Shown here piece after piece: positions 7,141 to 15,155 of a stretch of 37,781 nucleotides of DNA (positions are counted from its first letter, which is position 1; every line of letters begins with the position of its first letter). Under the pieces are notes generated by a model, which saw nothing but the letters and a program-made list of their open reading frames with translations, had not been told where the DNA came from and ran no database searches. The stretch spans positions 1-37,781 of the forward strand of contig JBFRWB010000173.1 of assembly GCA_051439375.1 (NCBI GenBank). Direction: 5' to 3'. The stretch comes from JBGTGT01 sp051439375 (GTDB taxonomy: Bacteria; Cyanobacteriota; Cyanobacteriia; Cyanobacteriales; Microcystaceae). Made by a program: the position numbers and the translations under genes.

Positions 7141-7760
7141 TTGACATCCTCACCGTCCTATAAGGGCGATGATTCCTACCAAAACAAGCTTAAATGCTTG
7201 TATTCTCGGTTGGTTGACGCTTCACTGGGAACTGCTACCTTAACGACAGTCTTACACTCCCTCTGCCGTCCGTTTATTGTGTCCGATTGCCCACCGGCCA
7301 CTTTAAGAATATTCAGACTCGCATTGATGTCATGAGCCTGTTCTGCACCACAATTTAAGCAAGTCCATTCTCTAACAGAAAGCTCTTTTTTGCCACCAAC
7401 CCACCCCCAACATGAGTCGGTTTGGCTAGTAGCTTCCCATCGATCAATTACTCTCACTTCTCTCCCATACATTTCAGCCTTTGCTTCTAGCATTGTCCGA
7501 AAACTACACCATCCCAAATCTGAAATCCCACGGGAAAGTTTATGATTTTTAACCATTCCACTGACGTTCAAATCTTCTAATGCTATCAGTTGATTCTCCT
7601 GAATTAGCCTAGTTGATAGTTTAGTAAAAAGTCAGTTTTTTGACTAGGTGTCGGATAAATGCGGTATTTAAAACGTGCTTTCATGGGATGATTATACAGT
7701 ATTTTCTTGTCACTGGTACGCCCGCGTATGGCAGGGTTTTAAACCCTCAATTTTTCGATA
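7141..7760 (-). mobile_element. IS200/IS605-family remnant (tnpB-only, internally deleted)
   Basis: The right end is near 7141: minus-strand TCAA (7144-7141) is preceded by a structured GC-rich segment, in the manner of IS605-type right ends. The left-end region has a perfect palindrome AGGGTTTTAAACCCT (7733-7747) next to TTTTTCGATAA. Between them lies the broken tnpB at 7176-7684. No tnpA is present. The exact left boundary is not fixed by the sequence alone. Confidence 0.65.
7176..7684 (-). pseudogene. Internally deleted TnpB (RNA-guided nuclease) pseudogene
   Basis: ATG 7684 opens MKARFKYRIYPTPSQKTDF, the normal N-terminus of this TnpB subfamily. After about 20 residues the frame changes, and the sequence resumes at the C-terminal third with KLSTRLIQENQLIALEDLN. 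It continues in frame through SDLGWCSFRTMLEAKAEMYG and DINASLNILK to a TAG at 7176. The middle of the protein, including the first RuvC aspartate, is missing. RuvC-II (LEDLN) and RuvC-III (HDINAS) survive. The zinc finger is damaged: the first pair is now DSCWG instead of CxxC, while CLNC is kept. A family member has about 400 residues. The joint may reflect deletion between similar TDFL-coding stretches. Confidence 0.85.
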
Positions 7761-7919
7761 ACCTAATTCGGTGAACCGTAAAGCCTTAACAATGATGTTG
7801 CCCCCCATCCCCAGACTGTCCCTGTTACACTTCTTTAAGAAATCGGGATTCTGTTTTCATTGTGCGGTAACGTAGAAAACTGTTTACCTTCAGCTAAAAC
7901 CTACTTTTCTCAGACTCAT

Positions 7920-9113
7920 ATGACTGCCCTTGCGCCCCACCACAAAGCCAAAGGATTAAAACCAAATAGTCGCCGTCCAGCAAAAGCCCTCTGTAGCGAG
8001 TGCGGACTCTGCGATACTTATTATATCCACTACGTTCAAGAAGCCTGTGCCTTTCTCAATCAACAGGTGGCAGAATTAGAAGCCCAAGCCCATGGCCGGA
8101 GTCGCAATTTAGACAACGAAGATGATTGGTATTTTGGTGTACATCAAGAGATGATGGCAGCACAGAAAAAAGACCCCATCGAAGGGGCGCAGTGGACAGG
8201 TATTGTGAGTACTATTGCTATCGAAATGTTAACGCAGGGTAAGGTAGAAGGGGTGATATGCGTCCAAAACACCGATGAAGACCGTTTTCAACCTAAACCT
8301 GTTATTGCTACCACACCAGAGGAAATTTTAGCAGCTAGAGTTAATAAACCCACCTTATCCCCTAATTTATCAGTCTTAGAACAGGTAGAAAAATCGGGGA
8401 TGAAACGCTTATTAGTAATTGGTGTGGGGTGTCAAATTCAGGCATTACGCAGCGTTGAAAAGCAATTAGGCTTAGAGAAACTCTATGTTTTAGGCACACC
8501 TTGTGTGGATAATGTTACCCGTGAAGGATTACAGAAATTCTTAGATACCACCAGTCAATCTCCTAAGACAGTCGTTCACTACGAATTCATGCAGGATTTT
8601 CGCATTCATTTCAAGCACAAAGACGGTTCAATTGAGAAAGTTCCCTTTTTTGGCTTAAAAACAAATAAATTGAAGGATGTGTTTGCCCCATCTTGCATGA
8701 GTTGCTTTGATTATGTCAACTCTTTAGCTGATTTAGTCGTTGGTTATATGGGTGCGCCGTTTGGTTGGCAATGGTTAGTGGTAAGAAATGAAACGGGCAA
8801 GGAAATGTTAGAAATGGTTAAAGATCAGTTAAATACCCAATCGGTGATGTCAAAAGGCGATCGCAAACAGGCCGTACAGCAAAGCATCCCTGCTTATGAT
8901 AAAGGCGTTACCTTACCCATGTGGGCGGCTAAATTAATGGGGGTGGTGATTGAAAAAGTCGGTCCCAAAGGGTTAGAATATGCTCGCTTTTCTATTGATT
9001 CCCATTACACTCGCAACTATCTTTATACAAAGCGCAATTATCCTGAGAAATTAGAGGCTCATGTTCCTGAATATGCTAAAAGGATTGTTGAGCAATATCA
9101 ATTACCTGATTAG
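7920..9113 (+). CDS. bciB: Ferredoxin-dependent divinyl (proto)chlorophyllide 8-vinyl reductase, BciB type
   Basis: ATG 7920 gives 397 residues, the usual length. An in-frame TTG at 7860 lies upstream but has no support. The protein belongs to the F420 hydrogenase/dehydrogenase beta-subunit family, whose cyanobacterial members (slr1923 type) reduce the 8-vinyl group of divinyl chlorophyllide. An N-terminal cysteine cluster CSECGLC (residues 25-31) and further cysteines in GVGCQI, TPCVDN and SCMSC are suited to binding iron-sulfur clusters and FAD. The related 7-hydroxymethyl chlorophyll reductase shares the fold, so substrate rests on cyanobacterial precedent. It is monocistronic as far as can be seen and convergent with the toxin gene. 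Confidence 0.85.
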   Translation: MTALAPHHKAKGLKPNSRRPAKALCSECGLCDTYYIHYVQEACAFLNQQVAELEAQAHGRSRNLDNEDDWYFGVHQEMMAAQKKDPIEGAQWTGIVSTIAIEMLTQGKVEGVICVQNTDEDRFQPKPVIATTPEEILAARVNKPTLSPNLSVLEQVEKSGMKRLLVIGVGCQIQALRSVEKQLGLEKLYVLGTPCVDNVTREGLQKFLDTTSQSPKTVVHYEFMQDFRIHFKHKDGSIEKVPFFGLKTNKLKDVFAPSCMSCFDYVNSLADLVVGYMGAPFGWQWLVVRNETGKEMLEMVKDQLNTQSVMSKGDRKQAVQQSIPAYDKGVTLPMWAAKLMGVVIEKVGPKGLEYARFSIDSHYTRNYLYTKRNYPEKLEAHVPEYAKRIVEQYQLPD

Positions 9114-9142
9114 ATAATGTAGTGGACTGTTTCAGCGATCAC

Positions 9143-9400
9143 TTAATAGTGATAACGACAAGCAAGAATCCGGATTTTATCATCAAAAACTTGATACACT
9201 AGACGATGTTCTTGGTTAATTCTTCTTGACCAACATCCTGCTAGGTCATGTTTTAAAGGTTCAGGTTTACCAATTCCCTCAAAAGGGGTGCGTTGAATTT
9301 CTTTGATTAGTTTCATGATTTTTAAACCTTGTTTGCGATCTTTTTCTATCCACCAAGCTAAATCTTCAAACGCATCAGTATCAAATTCCAAGTTTCTCAC
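9143..9400 (-). CDS. yoeB: YoeB/Txe-family mRNA interferase toxin
   Basis: This 85-residue protein aligns along its whole length with YoeB/Txe: WWIEKDRK, KIMKLIKEI, PFEGIGKPEPLK, WSRRINQEHRLVY and the terminal CRYHY. The catalytic set known for YoeB is present as E47, R59 or R60, H64-R65, H84 and Y85, so the toxin looks intact. These toxins cleave mRNA at the ribosome and are neutralised by a YefM/Phd antitoxin. The start is GTG 9400, inside the end of the antitoxin gene (20-bp overlap), which implies translational coupling. Confidence 0.92.
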   Translation of the reverse strand: MRNLEFDTDAFEDLAWWIEKDRKQGLKIMKLIKEIQRTPFEGIGKPEPLKHDLAGCWSRRINQEHRLVYQVFDDKIRILACRYHY

Positions 9401-9590
9401 AGACTTCCTCTACACTCATTCCGGTTTGACGATTTTTTGCTGCTAGTAAACGTTGTTTCATGATTTCACTTTTGAGAAGATAAGCGGTTTCTCGTTCGGA
9501 TTCAATTTCGTTCCACAAGTCAATCGGAACGATCACCGCAACTGGTTTTCCTTTTTCATTAGAAACGTACTGAATTTCTGATGAGGTCAT
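9381..9590 (-). CDS. Phd/YefM-type antitoxin
   Basis: This 69-residue protein has an opening (EIQYVSNEKGKPVAVIVPIDLWNEI) that matches the Phd/YefM DNA-binding fold, with a C-terminal helical region (SEIMKQRLLAAKNRQ) expected to wrap the toxin. It precedes and overlaps the YoeB gene, the standard antitoxin-first order. It should repress its own promoter upstream of 9590; no operator was assigned. Confidence 0.85.
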   Translation of the reverse strand: MTSSEIQYVSNEKGKPVAVIVPIDLWNEIESERETAYLLKSEIMKQRLLAAKNRQTGMSVEEVCEKLGI

Positions 9591-10505
9591 GGGTTAAGTA
9601 GAATGAATAGATTTATCATCATCTTAGCCTAAAAATTGACTATCTGCTAGGATAGACTAATGAGAGTTTTAAGCCTAATCCTTTCGTGGGTTGTGTTAAT
9701 GTTTGATGATTATTAAGATTGTAAAGTCGGGGAATTTGAGATTTTACGCACTCTACTAAAATAAATTTAGCATTAATTACTTTGGCTCTCGCTAACAGAT
9801 CTTCCACTTCATTACCTCGAAATCTTCCATCTCGATAAACTAAAACTGTTTTATCTTTAAGGCAATAATGCGCTTTATAAGCTTAGCTATCATTATATTT
9901 AGCCAAAGTAATTATCAAATTATTCCTTAATTATCAGGAAATCATAACTTAGAAAAATCTACGAGAGAATAAGGGTTTCAGCCATCTCCTAACAACGACA
10001 AATCAATAGGTACAACCTAAGAACAAAAAAACTACCAGTTTTTTATGATAAGATTCCTTCAGGATGGGTATTCTTGACTATAGTAGTTGTCTCAAATGCT
10101 TAAACGTCTTACTGCGTAACAGTTTCTACCAGTAACCATTAATAGTCTGTCAGGAATGAATAACATTTTGAGATTGTAGCTATGCTGTGAGGCAAAGTGC
10201 GTTATTAGAAGGAGTAGGTAGATTTAGGCATTAAAAAGAAGAATTATGAATAAGAATTGATGGCTATGTTAATTGTTGATTGTTTATATACCCTAAATTT
10301 ATCTGATTTTGTTGAATAAATTAGTAAAATAAATGGTAACTTCGATAAAAAATAGAGGTCATTCAAGTTTTACTATTGACAAAAAATAATTTATATAATA
10401 ACGGGATTAATCATACACTCTATAAGGATATATCTTGTCAGTCTAAAGCTCTGATAGCATGGTGAATAGTTTATAAATCTGTTGTAACGCCTATAACTCC
10501 CTAAG
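9591..10505. other. Gene-poor stretch with gene debris
   Basis: Apart from the PIWI relic (9640-9882), no intact gene is seen. TAATTACTTTGGCT at 9774-9787 has a perfect 14-bp inverted copy at 9901-9914, which suggests local rearrangement. The right part (about 10240-10500) is very AT-rich. It contains TTGACA at 10376-10381 and TATAAT at 10394-10399, but the 12-bp spacing is too short for a normal sigma-70 promoter. Confidence 0.5.
9640..9882 (-). pseudogene. Decayed C-terminal PIWI fragment of a prokaryotic Argonaute
   Basis: Read on the minus strand, 9882-9640 is open for 80 residues after an in-frame stop at 9885-9883. It contains TVLVYRDGRFRGNEVEDLL, then KFILVECVKSQIPRLY, then TQPTKGLGLKLS, and a stop at 9642-9640. 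The RDGR aspartate, the E-V-KS-PR block and the following G-rich turn match the last part of the PIWI domain of prokaryotic Argonautes, where RDG carries one of the DEDX residues. There is no start codon and no N, PAZ or MID part, so this is a relic. The family call is from motif recognition only. Confidence 0.65.
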
Positions 10506-11408
10506 ATGTCACAAGAACCGTTAACTTCCCATGAAATTGCCCGACAATTACAGCAAACCATCAATCAATTGCAAAAATTGGTGGTTAAACTGAATAATGA
10601 ACCCGTAGAACAATTATCTATGCCCACAGTAGATACGCTACAAACTTTACAGGAAACCAGTCAAACTTTAACTTTATCCCTCAATCCAGATAAAGTAGAG
10701 AATAAAGTTTCAACAACGCCTGAAGAAGAAGAACAAGTGATAGAAGCTGATGAGTTTGAGGATTTTCTAGAAGATACATTAGATACATCCTCTGATCTAT
10801 CTTCCCCGACTGAACCAATGGAAACTCAAACAGAGGAATCTACCTCATTCTTAAGCCCCATTCGTTCAATTCTTCCCACTGGACTCAATAATTCCTTGTC
10901 TGATGGCCTTTTAACAGGTATTTTAGGCGGAATTGTGATTGCCATCGTCGTCGGTGCATTTTTCCTAATCTATCCTCAATTTAGCGAAAAACCTTTAGAA
11001 GTTGCTGAAAATCCTCCTATCATTGAAACCCCTGTAGAATTAGAATCCCCTGATCCCCCACAAGCCATTTTAGTCGAACCGCCTCCAGAACCAGAAGTTT
11101 CTCCCGAACAACGGTTAATTAAAGCAGTACAGGAAGATATTGCAGATATTACTAGCCGCTATCCTGAAGGATTAATCGATGGAATTGAAGCGAATTTCTT
11201 TGCCAATCGCCTAGTTGTCATTTTAGGAGAAGATTGGTATCAATTACGTCCCTCTCGACAGGATGATATTGCAAAAGGAATTTTTCAAAAGGCGAGAAAC
11301 CTTGATTTTCAGAAATTAGAATTAGTCAACCCACAAGGAGAAGTCCTTGCCCGTAGTCCAGTTGTCGGTAATAAAATGATTATTTTCGTGCGATCGCTTG
11401 ACAAATAA
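10506..11408 (+). CDS. Single-pass membrane protein of unknown function
   Basis: This 300-residue protein is conserved in style with cyanobacterial hypotheticals, but I do not recognise a named domain. Residues 1-115 are hydrophilic, with a helical N-terminus (SHEIARQLQQTINQLQKLV) and an acidic middle. A single transmembrane helix spans about 134-156 (GILGGIVIAIVVGAFFLIYP). A Pro/Glu-rich linker follows, then a compact C-terminal domain of about 100 residues from SPEQRLIKAVQEDIADITSR to the end, probably on the other side of the membrane. Its last 29 bp overlap the convergent gene at 11380. Confidence 0.65.
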   Translation: MSQEPLTSHEIARQLQQTINQLQKLVVKLNNEPVEQLSMPTVDTLQTLQETSQTLTLSLNPDKVENKVSTTPEEEEQVIEADEFEDFLEDTLDTSSDLSSPTEPMETQTEESTSFLSPIRSILPTGLNNSLSDGLLTGILGGIVIAIVVGAFFLIYPQFSEKPLEVAENPPIIETPVELESPDPPQAILVEPPPEPEVSPEQRLIKAVQEDIADITSRYPEGLIDGIEANFFANRLVVILGEDWYQLRPSRQDDIAKGIFQKARNLDFQKLELVNPQGEVLARSPVVGNKMIIFVRSLDK

Positions 11409-11676
11409 ATTCCCCGACTCCATCGGGTTGAAAGGGGAGTTTATCCCCATTTTTAAAAATCTTGATTCGATTACGGCAATTATAAATAGTATTTGGCAAT
11501 AATTTGCCATTTAGTTTTGCACTTCCTCGATATTCCCAGTAATTTTTTGCACTGCGTTTAAGGCGTAAGATACAGATTTCATTACCATGGTAATGATAAC
11601 AGGGTAAGGCATAAGCAGGTTGAATCATTGCTAAAATAGCAACAATTAAAATAAAACTAAAACACAACTTTCCCAA
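11380..11676 (-). CDS. Small exported cysteine-containing protein, unknown function
   Basis: This is a 98-residue protein with a signal peptide (MGKLCFSFILIVAILAMIQPAYA, cleavage before LPC). The mature part of about 75 residues has four cysteines (PCYHYHGNEIC, YNCRNR, FICQA), suited to two disulfides in the periplasm. The start is a TTG at 11676: a perfect AGGAGG (minus strand, 11691-11686) lies 9 nt upstream, and no in-frame ATG is suitably placed. The gene overlaps the 3' end of the convergent gene by 29 bp. Confidence 0.65.
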   Translation of the reverse strand: MGKLCFSFILIVAILAMIQPAYALPCYHYHGNEICILRLKRSAKNYWEYRGSAKLNGKLLPNTIYNCRNRIKIFKNGDKLPFQPDGVGEFICQAIARK

Positions 11677-11783
11677 AGGTTAAATCCTCCTATTATTGAT
11701 TTATTTTATAATAATTAATTTCGTATTAATATTGCCGGAACTTACTTAAAAATTCTTTTTGGCAAAAATAAATGGGATAAAGG

Positions 11784-11812
11784 TTGACAAAAGTTTTGTT
11801 TTACTGTAGTGT
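11784..11812 (+). promoter_or_regulatory. Putative sigma-70 promoter of the glycan gene island
   Basis: A perfect -35 TTGACA (11784-11789) is followed after 17 bp by TAGTGT (11807-11812), a weak -10. It lies 50 bp before the first open reading frame of the plus-strand glycosyltransferase cluster. Confidence 0.45.
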
Positions 11813-11862
11813 TGTTCGGAAGCTAAACAGCATACTGCAAAATTAGCAAAGGTGTGAGTGAG

Positions 11863-12072
11863 ATGATGAATCCTGTTAGAGACTACCAATCTGAGCCGTT
11901 TCTTGAACCATTATTAAGGGAAATGCGAATAAGTAGGGTTTTAACGCATATTCCAAAATATTCAGTCCTGCTAGATATAGGATGCGGTTTTTCAGCCACT
12001 TTATTGAGAAGTATATCCTCTCACGTTAGAAGAGGGTATGGTTTGGTTGATTCTCTGTCAAATTTTTCCTAG
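11863..12072 (+). pseudogene. Truncated class I SAM methyltransferase
   Basis: From ATG 11863 the frame encodes 69 residues (MMNPVRDYQSEPFLEPLLRE). It includes the SAM-binding glycine motif VLLDIGCGFSATLL and stops shortly after, at GYGLVDSLSNFS. Class I methyltransferases need about 200 residues, so the catalytic remainder is missing. The 3' part appears to have been lost before the glycosyltransferase start 6 bp downstream. An in-frame GTG at 11854 is an alternative start. Transcription through it into the next gene is likely. Confidence 0.6.
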
Positions 12073-12078
12073 CTTGCC

Positions 12079-12846
12079 ATGAATAAAAATAGCACCAACC
12101 CCGTATTGTCTATTGTAGTCCCTGCCTACAATGAGGAATCTACAATACAGTCTGTTATTGAACAATTGATTAATGTCCCTAACCTTTTAGAAATCGTTGT
12201 GGTCAATGATGGTTCTCGTGATAGAACGGGAGGTATTATTGATAAACTAGCACAACAATACCCTCAACTAGAAGCGATTCACCATCCAAAAAATATGGGT
12301 AAAACCATGGCTCTGAGAAATGGTTTTAGCGTAACTGAAGGGGAAATTGTGATTGTTCAAGATGCTGATCTTGAGTATGCTCCAGAGGAGATTCAAGATG
12401 TCATTGAACCTATTATTCAGCAAAAAGCTGATGTTGTTTATGGTTCTCGTTTTCTGGTGCGTAGAGCGGCAAGAGTCTTATACTTTCATCACTTTCTAGC
12501 CAATAAATTCTTAACTTTTCTCAGTAACCTTCTGACCAACTTAAACATGACTGATGTAGAAACTGGTTACAAAGCCTTTCGAGGAGATATTATCAGAAAC
12601 ATGGTCATCAAATCAAGTGGATTTGGCTTTGAAATTGAGGTAACAGCTAAGGTAGCTAAATTGAATTGCCGCATTTATGAAGTTCCCATTAGCTACTATG
12701 GGAGAACCTACGAAGAGGGTAAGAAAATTGGCTTATGGGATGGGATTCAAGCCATTTGGTATATTTTCTACTTTAACTGCTTTTGCCCTTTGAGAAGATC
12801 CTTTCTTTCTATTCCTTATCAATATCTTAAAAAGAGAAGGGGCTAA
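12079..12846 (+). CDS. Family 2 glycosyltransferase, DPM1-like polyprenyl-phosphate glycosyltransferase
   Basis: This 255-residue GT-A enzyme contains LSIVVPAYNEEST (10-22), VVNDGSRDRT (41-50) and the metal-binding DAD of QDADLEYAPEE (95-97). The arrangement matches DPM1/DPG synthase-like enzymes that transfer a sugar from a nucleotide to polyprenyl phosphate on the cytoplasmic face. It lacks the C-terminal transmembrane pair of GtrB-type members but ends in a hydrophobic, basic stretch (WYIFYFNCFCPLRRSF) that may dock on the membrane. It starts 6 bp after the truncated methyltransferase, with which it probably once formed an operon. Donor and acceptor cannot be told from sequence. Confidence 0.82.
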   Translation: MNKNSTNPVLSIVVPAYNEESTIQSVIEQLINVPNLLEIVVVNDGSRDRTGGIIDKLAQQYPQLEAIHHPKNMGKTMALRNGFSVTEGEIVIVQDADLEYAPEEIQDVIEPIIQQKADVVYGSRFLVRRAARVLYFHHFLANKFLTFLSNLLTNLNMTDVETGYKAFRGDIIRNMVIKSSGFGFEIEVTAKVAKLNCRIYEVPISYYGRTYEEGKKIGLWDGIQAIWYIFYFNCFCPLRRSFLSIPYQYLKKRRG

Positions 12847-12903
12847 AATCTTAAAAAAAACTCAAATCCACAACTACTAAAATAACTAAATGGAGATTAA
12901 ACA

Positions 12904-13884
12904 GTGAACGACTACCAAGATCGAGTAACTCAAGAACTGAAAAACTTTAAGGATATTAAGGTTCATGATCTACCTAAGATATATCATTATTGGTCTAATA
13001 AATACCTAAGACCCATACTAGAAGAGCATAATATCTCTCATCCCGATGATCTTTTTGTACAGTATATGCTAGACAGTGCTGTATCCTGTCAAGTAGAAGC
13101 TCCCATATTTATTAGTATTGGCTCAGGGAATTGTGATACTGAGGTAAGAGTAGCTAAAAGACTTAAAGAAAAGGGACTGCAAAATTTTTGTATAGAATGT
13201 CTTGAAATAAATCCAGTAATGCTGAAACGTGGTCACGAATTAGCTACTAAAGAAGGTATTATAGAGCATTTATCATTTGTTGAATTAGACTTTAATCAAT
13301 GGAAAGCGAACAAGCAATATGTCAGTGTCATAGCCAATCAGTCCCTACACCATATTCAAAATCTAGAAGATGTATTTAGTGAAGTTAAAAAATCACTTTA
13401 TCAAAATGGCTCATTCATAACCAGTGATATGATTGGTCGTAATGGACATCAGCGTTGGCCTGAAGCACTCGAAATAGTGCATCAATTTTGGAAAGAGCTT
13501 CCTGACACCCATAAATATAATCATCAGCTTCAGCGATCTGAAGAAGTCTATGAAAATTGGGATTGCTCTAGTGAGGGTTTTGAAGGAATTAGAGCGCAGG
13601 ATATCCTACCACTGCTCGTTAAATATTTTAATTTTCAGCTTTTTATTGGTTTTTCTAATGTAATAGATATTTTTATCGATCGCGGCTTTGGTCATAATTT
13701 TGATCCGACTAACAAGTGGGACACCGAATTTATCGACAGAGTTCATCAGTTTGATGAAGAATCGATTCGTAACGGAATAATTAAACCCACCCACATCATG
13801 GCCGTAATGAAGAAATCACCTGTTATTAGTCCTATCTATTCTAGAGATTTATCTCCCGAATTCTGTATTAGAAAACCTTCTTGA
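12904..13884 (+). CDS. Class I SAM-dependent methyltransferase
   Basis: This 326-residue protein contains motif I FISIGSGNCDTEVRVAK (about 70-86), an acidic loop ending strand beta-2 (IECLEINP), and the post-motif region VIANQSLHHIQNLEDVFSEV, as in class I methyltransferases. The region after about residue 165 (FITSDMIGRNGHQRWPEALE) is an accessory segment I cannot match to a substrate. The start is GTG 12904, supported by GGAG 8 nt upstream. It follows the DPM1-like gene by 57 bp in the same direction and probably modifies a sugar or lipid of the same product. Confidence 0.75.
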   Translation: MNDYQDRVTQELKNFKDIKVHDLPKIYHYWSNKYLRPILEEHNISHPDDLFVQYMLDSAVSCQVEAPIFISIGSGNCDTEVRVAKRLKEKGLQNFCIECLEINPVMLKRGHELATKEGIIEHLSFVELDFNQWKANKQYVSVIANQSLHHIQNLEDVFSEVKKSLYQNGSFITSDMIGRNGHQRWPEALEIVHQFWKELPDTHKYNHQLQRSEEVYENWDCSSEGFEGIRAQDILPLLVKYFNFQLFIGFSNVIDIFIDRGFGHNFDPTNKWDTEFIDRVHQFDEESIRNGIIKPTHIMAVMKKSPVISPIYSRDLSPEFCIRKPS

Positions 13885-14077
13885 TAAAGATACACAAAAC
13901 GATAGGAAAATTGGGTGAGATGAGCGCAGTTACTCCTTGACTAAGTTCATCAGCATAGTATTGCTTTTAACACTGATAATATGGAAACCTCTAAGAGAAA
14001 AGAAAAGTCCAAGTTATTAGCGTACTCAAAAATAGGGTACGATTCTGTCGTTTATTTTGATTTACTATTCATTGATA

Positions 14078-14914
14078 ATGTTTAAAGCACAGCAAATTTA
14101 TCCTTGTTCCATTACGCCTAATCCTTGGATTGAGTCTTTGGTGTCTCGCTCTAAAAGTACGGCAGGGAGGTGTCCAGTGTGTGGCAAGCTAACTTTATTT
14201 AAAGGATTTACGGATAATTTAAGAGAATCGGGATTTTGCAAACACTGCAATTCTACGAATCGTCAACGACAAATGGCTAGTCTTTGTCTAATAGCACTCA
14301 AAGAAATGACTGACATTCAGTTCTCTAGTCTGGAACAATTTAAACAACAAGCGAATCATCATCCAAGTTTACAACCCTTTAAAATTTTTAATACAGAAAC
14401 AACGGGAAGTGTTCATAACTATCTAAAAGATTTTGAAGGTTATTCTTGTAGTGAATATTTAGGAGATGAGTATAAAAGCGGTGAAGTGATTCAAGGAATT
14501 TTACATCAAAATCTTAAAGCAACTTCATTTGAAAATGACTCAATTGATTTATTGATGAGTAGTGATGTATTTGAGCATATTCCTGAGCCTTATGAAGCAT
14601 TTAAAGAGGTTTATCGCATCCTAAAGCCGGGGGGAAGACATATTTTTACCGTTCCTTTCTATAGCGATCGCTACCGCGATGAGATTAGAGCGACACTGAA
14701 TGAAGATGGGACAGTTAATCATCTATTAGAACCTGCTTATCATGGCGATCCGATTCGAGAAGAGGGAATACTTGTATATGTCATATTTGCCTTAGAAATG
14801 TTGTGTAAGTTAAGCGATATTGGCTTTCAGGCTAAACTATACAACCTCTATAATTCTTTTCAAGGAATTATTGGCTCAGGAACTATAGCATTTGAAACCA
14901 TTAAGAAAAATTAA
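14078..14914 (+). CDS. SAM methyltransferase-like protein with N-terminal zinc ribbon
   Basis: From ATG 14078 the protein has 278 residues; an in-frame TTG at 14057 is less likely. Four cysteines (C32, C35 in RCPVCG and C54, C57 in FCKHC) form a probable zinc ribbon. The C-terminal half reads as a class I methyltransferase: SIDLLMSSDVFEHIPEP, then EVYRILKPGGRHIFTVPFY. A clear glycine-rich SAM motif I is not visible, so the SAM site may be diverged. Such zinc-ribbon methyltransferases are frequent in glycan clusters. It is the last plus-strand gene before the inverted cassette. Confidence 0.72.
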   Translation: MFKAQQIYPCSITPNPWIESLVSRSKSTAGRCPVCGKLTLFKGFTDNLRESGFCKHCNSTNRQRQMASLCLIALKEMTDIQFSSLEQFKQQANHHPSLQPFKIFNTETTGSVHNYLKDFEGYSCSEYLGDEYKSGEVIQGILHQNLKATSFENDSIDLLMSSDVFEHIPEPYEAFKEVYRILKPGGRHIFTVPFYSDRYRDEIRATLNEDGTVNHLLEPAYHGDPIREEGILVYVIFALEMLCKLSDIGFQAKLYNLYNSFQGIIGSGTIAFETIKKN

Positions 14915-15036
14915 TAAATCCAGTAAAATAACTTGCCAAAAATTGGATTTTTTCCTACTCCTCACTTTTTCGTTATTTGTAAATAACTTACTCTGGTGAG
15001 GAGGGGAGTGGGGAGAGGATTTGAGGGTTTGTACTA

Positions 15037-15055
15037 ATACCAAGTCCGACTTATA
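15037..15055. repeat. Dispersed repeat ATACCAAGTCCGACTTATA
   Basis: This 19-bp sequence recurs at 29834-29852 with one mismatch (A for G). Both copies stand next to purine-rich GGGGA tracts in intergenic DNA. They are likely pieces of a non-coding dispersed repeat family. Confidence 0.6.
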
Positions 15056-15096
15056 CAATTCAGTTTTAGGATAGTAGGGAGGAGGGAGCGTGTGTG

Positions 15097-15147
15097 AGGA
15101 TTTGGGGTAAAATAACCCAAGACCCAGTTTAAATGCGTCTTAGCTTA
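15097..15147. repeat. Direct repeat, left copy, flanking inverted glycan cassette
   Basis: Its last 29 bp (15119-15147, AAGACCCAGTTTAAATGCGT...) are identical to 19062-19090, and similarity extends left to about 50 bp. It lies 9 bp beyond the stop codon of the GT2-GT4 gene. Confidence 0.8.
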
Positions 15148-15155
15148 TTAAATAA

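Noticed and set aside
9138..9153. Palindrome ATCACTTAATAGTGAT between bciB and the toxin gene
   Set aside because: It could be a terminator, but the stem is only 6 bp, AT-rich and lacks a T-tract, and it overlaps the toxin stop codon.
9961..10020. Minus-strand stretch reading VVPIDLSLLGDG then NPYSLVDFSKL
   Set aside because: It might be more debris of the Argonaute relic, but it has a stop inside and no motif I can assign, so it was not called.
10376..10399. TTGACA and TATAAT upstream of the gene at 10506
   Set aside because: The spacing is 12 bp, too short for a sigma-70 promoter; the match is probably chance in AT-rich DNA.
15000..15100. Purine-rich GGGGAGAGGA tracts that might be polypurine regulatory sequences
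   Set aside because: They look like parts of the dispersed repeats seen elsewhere; no specific function can be supported.
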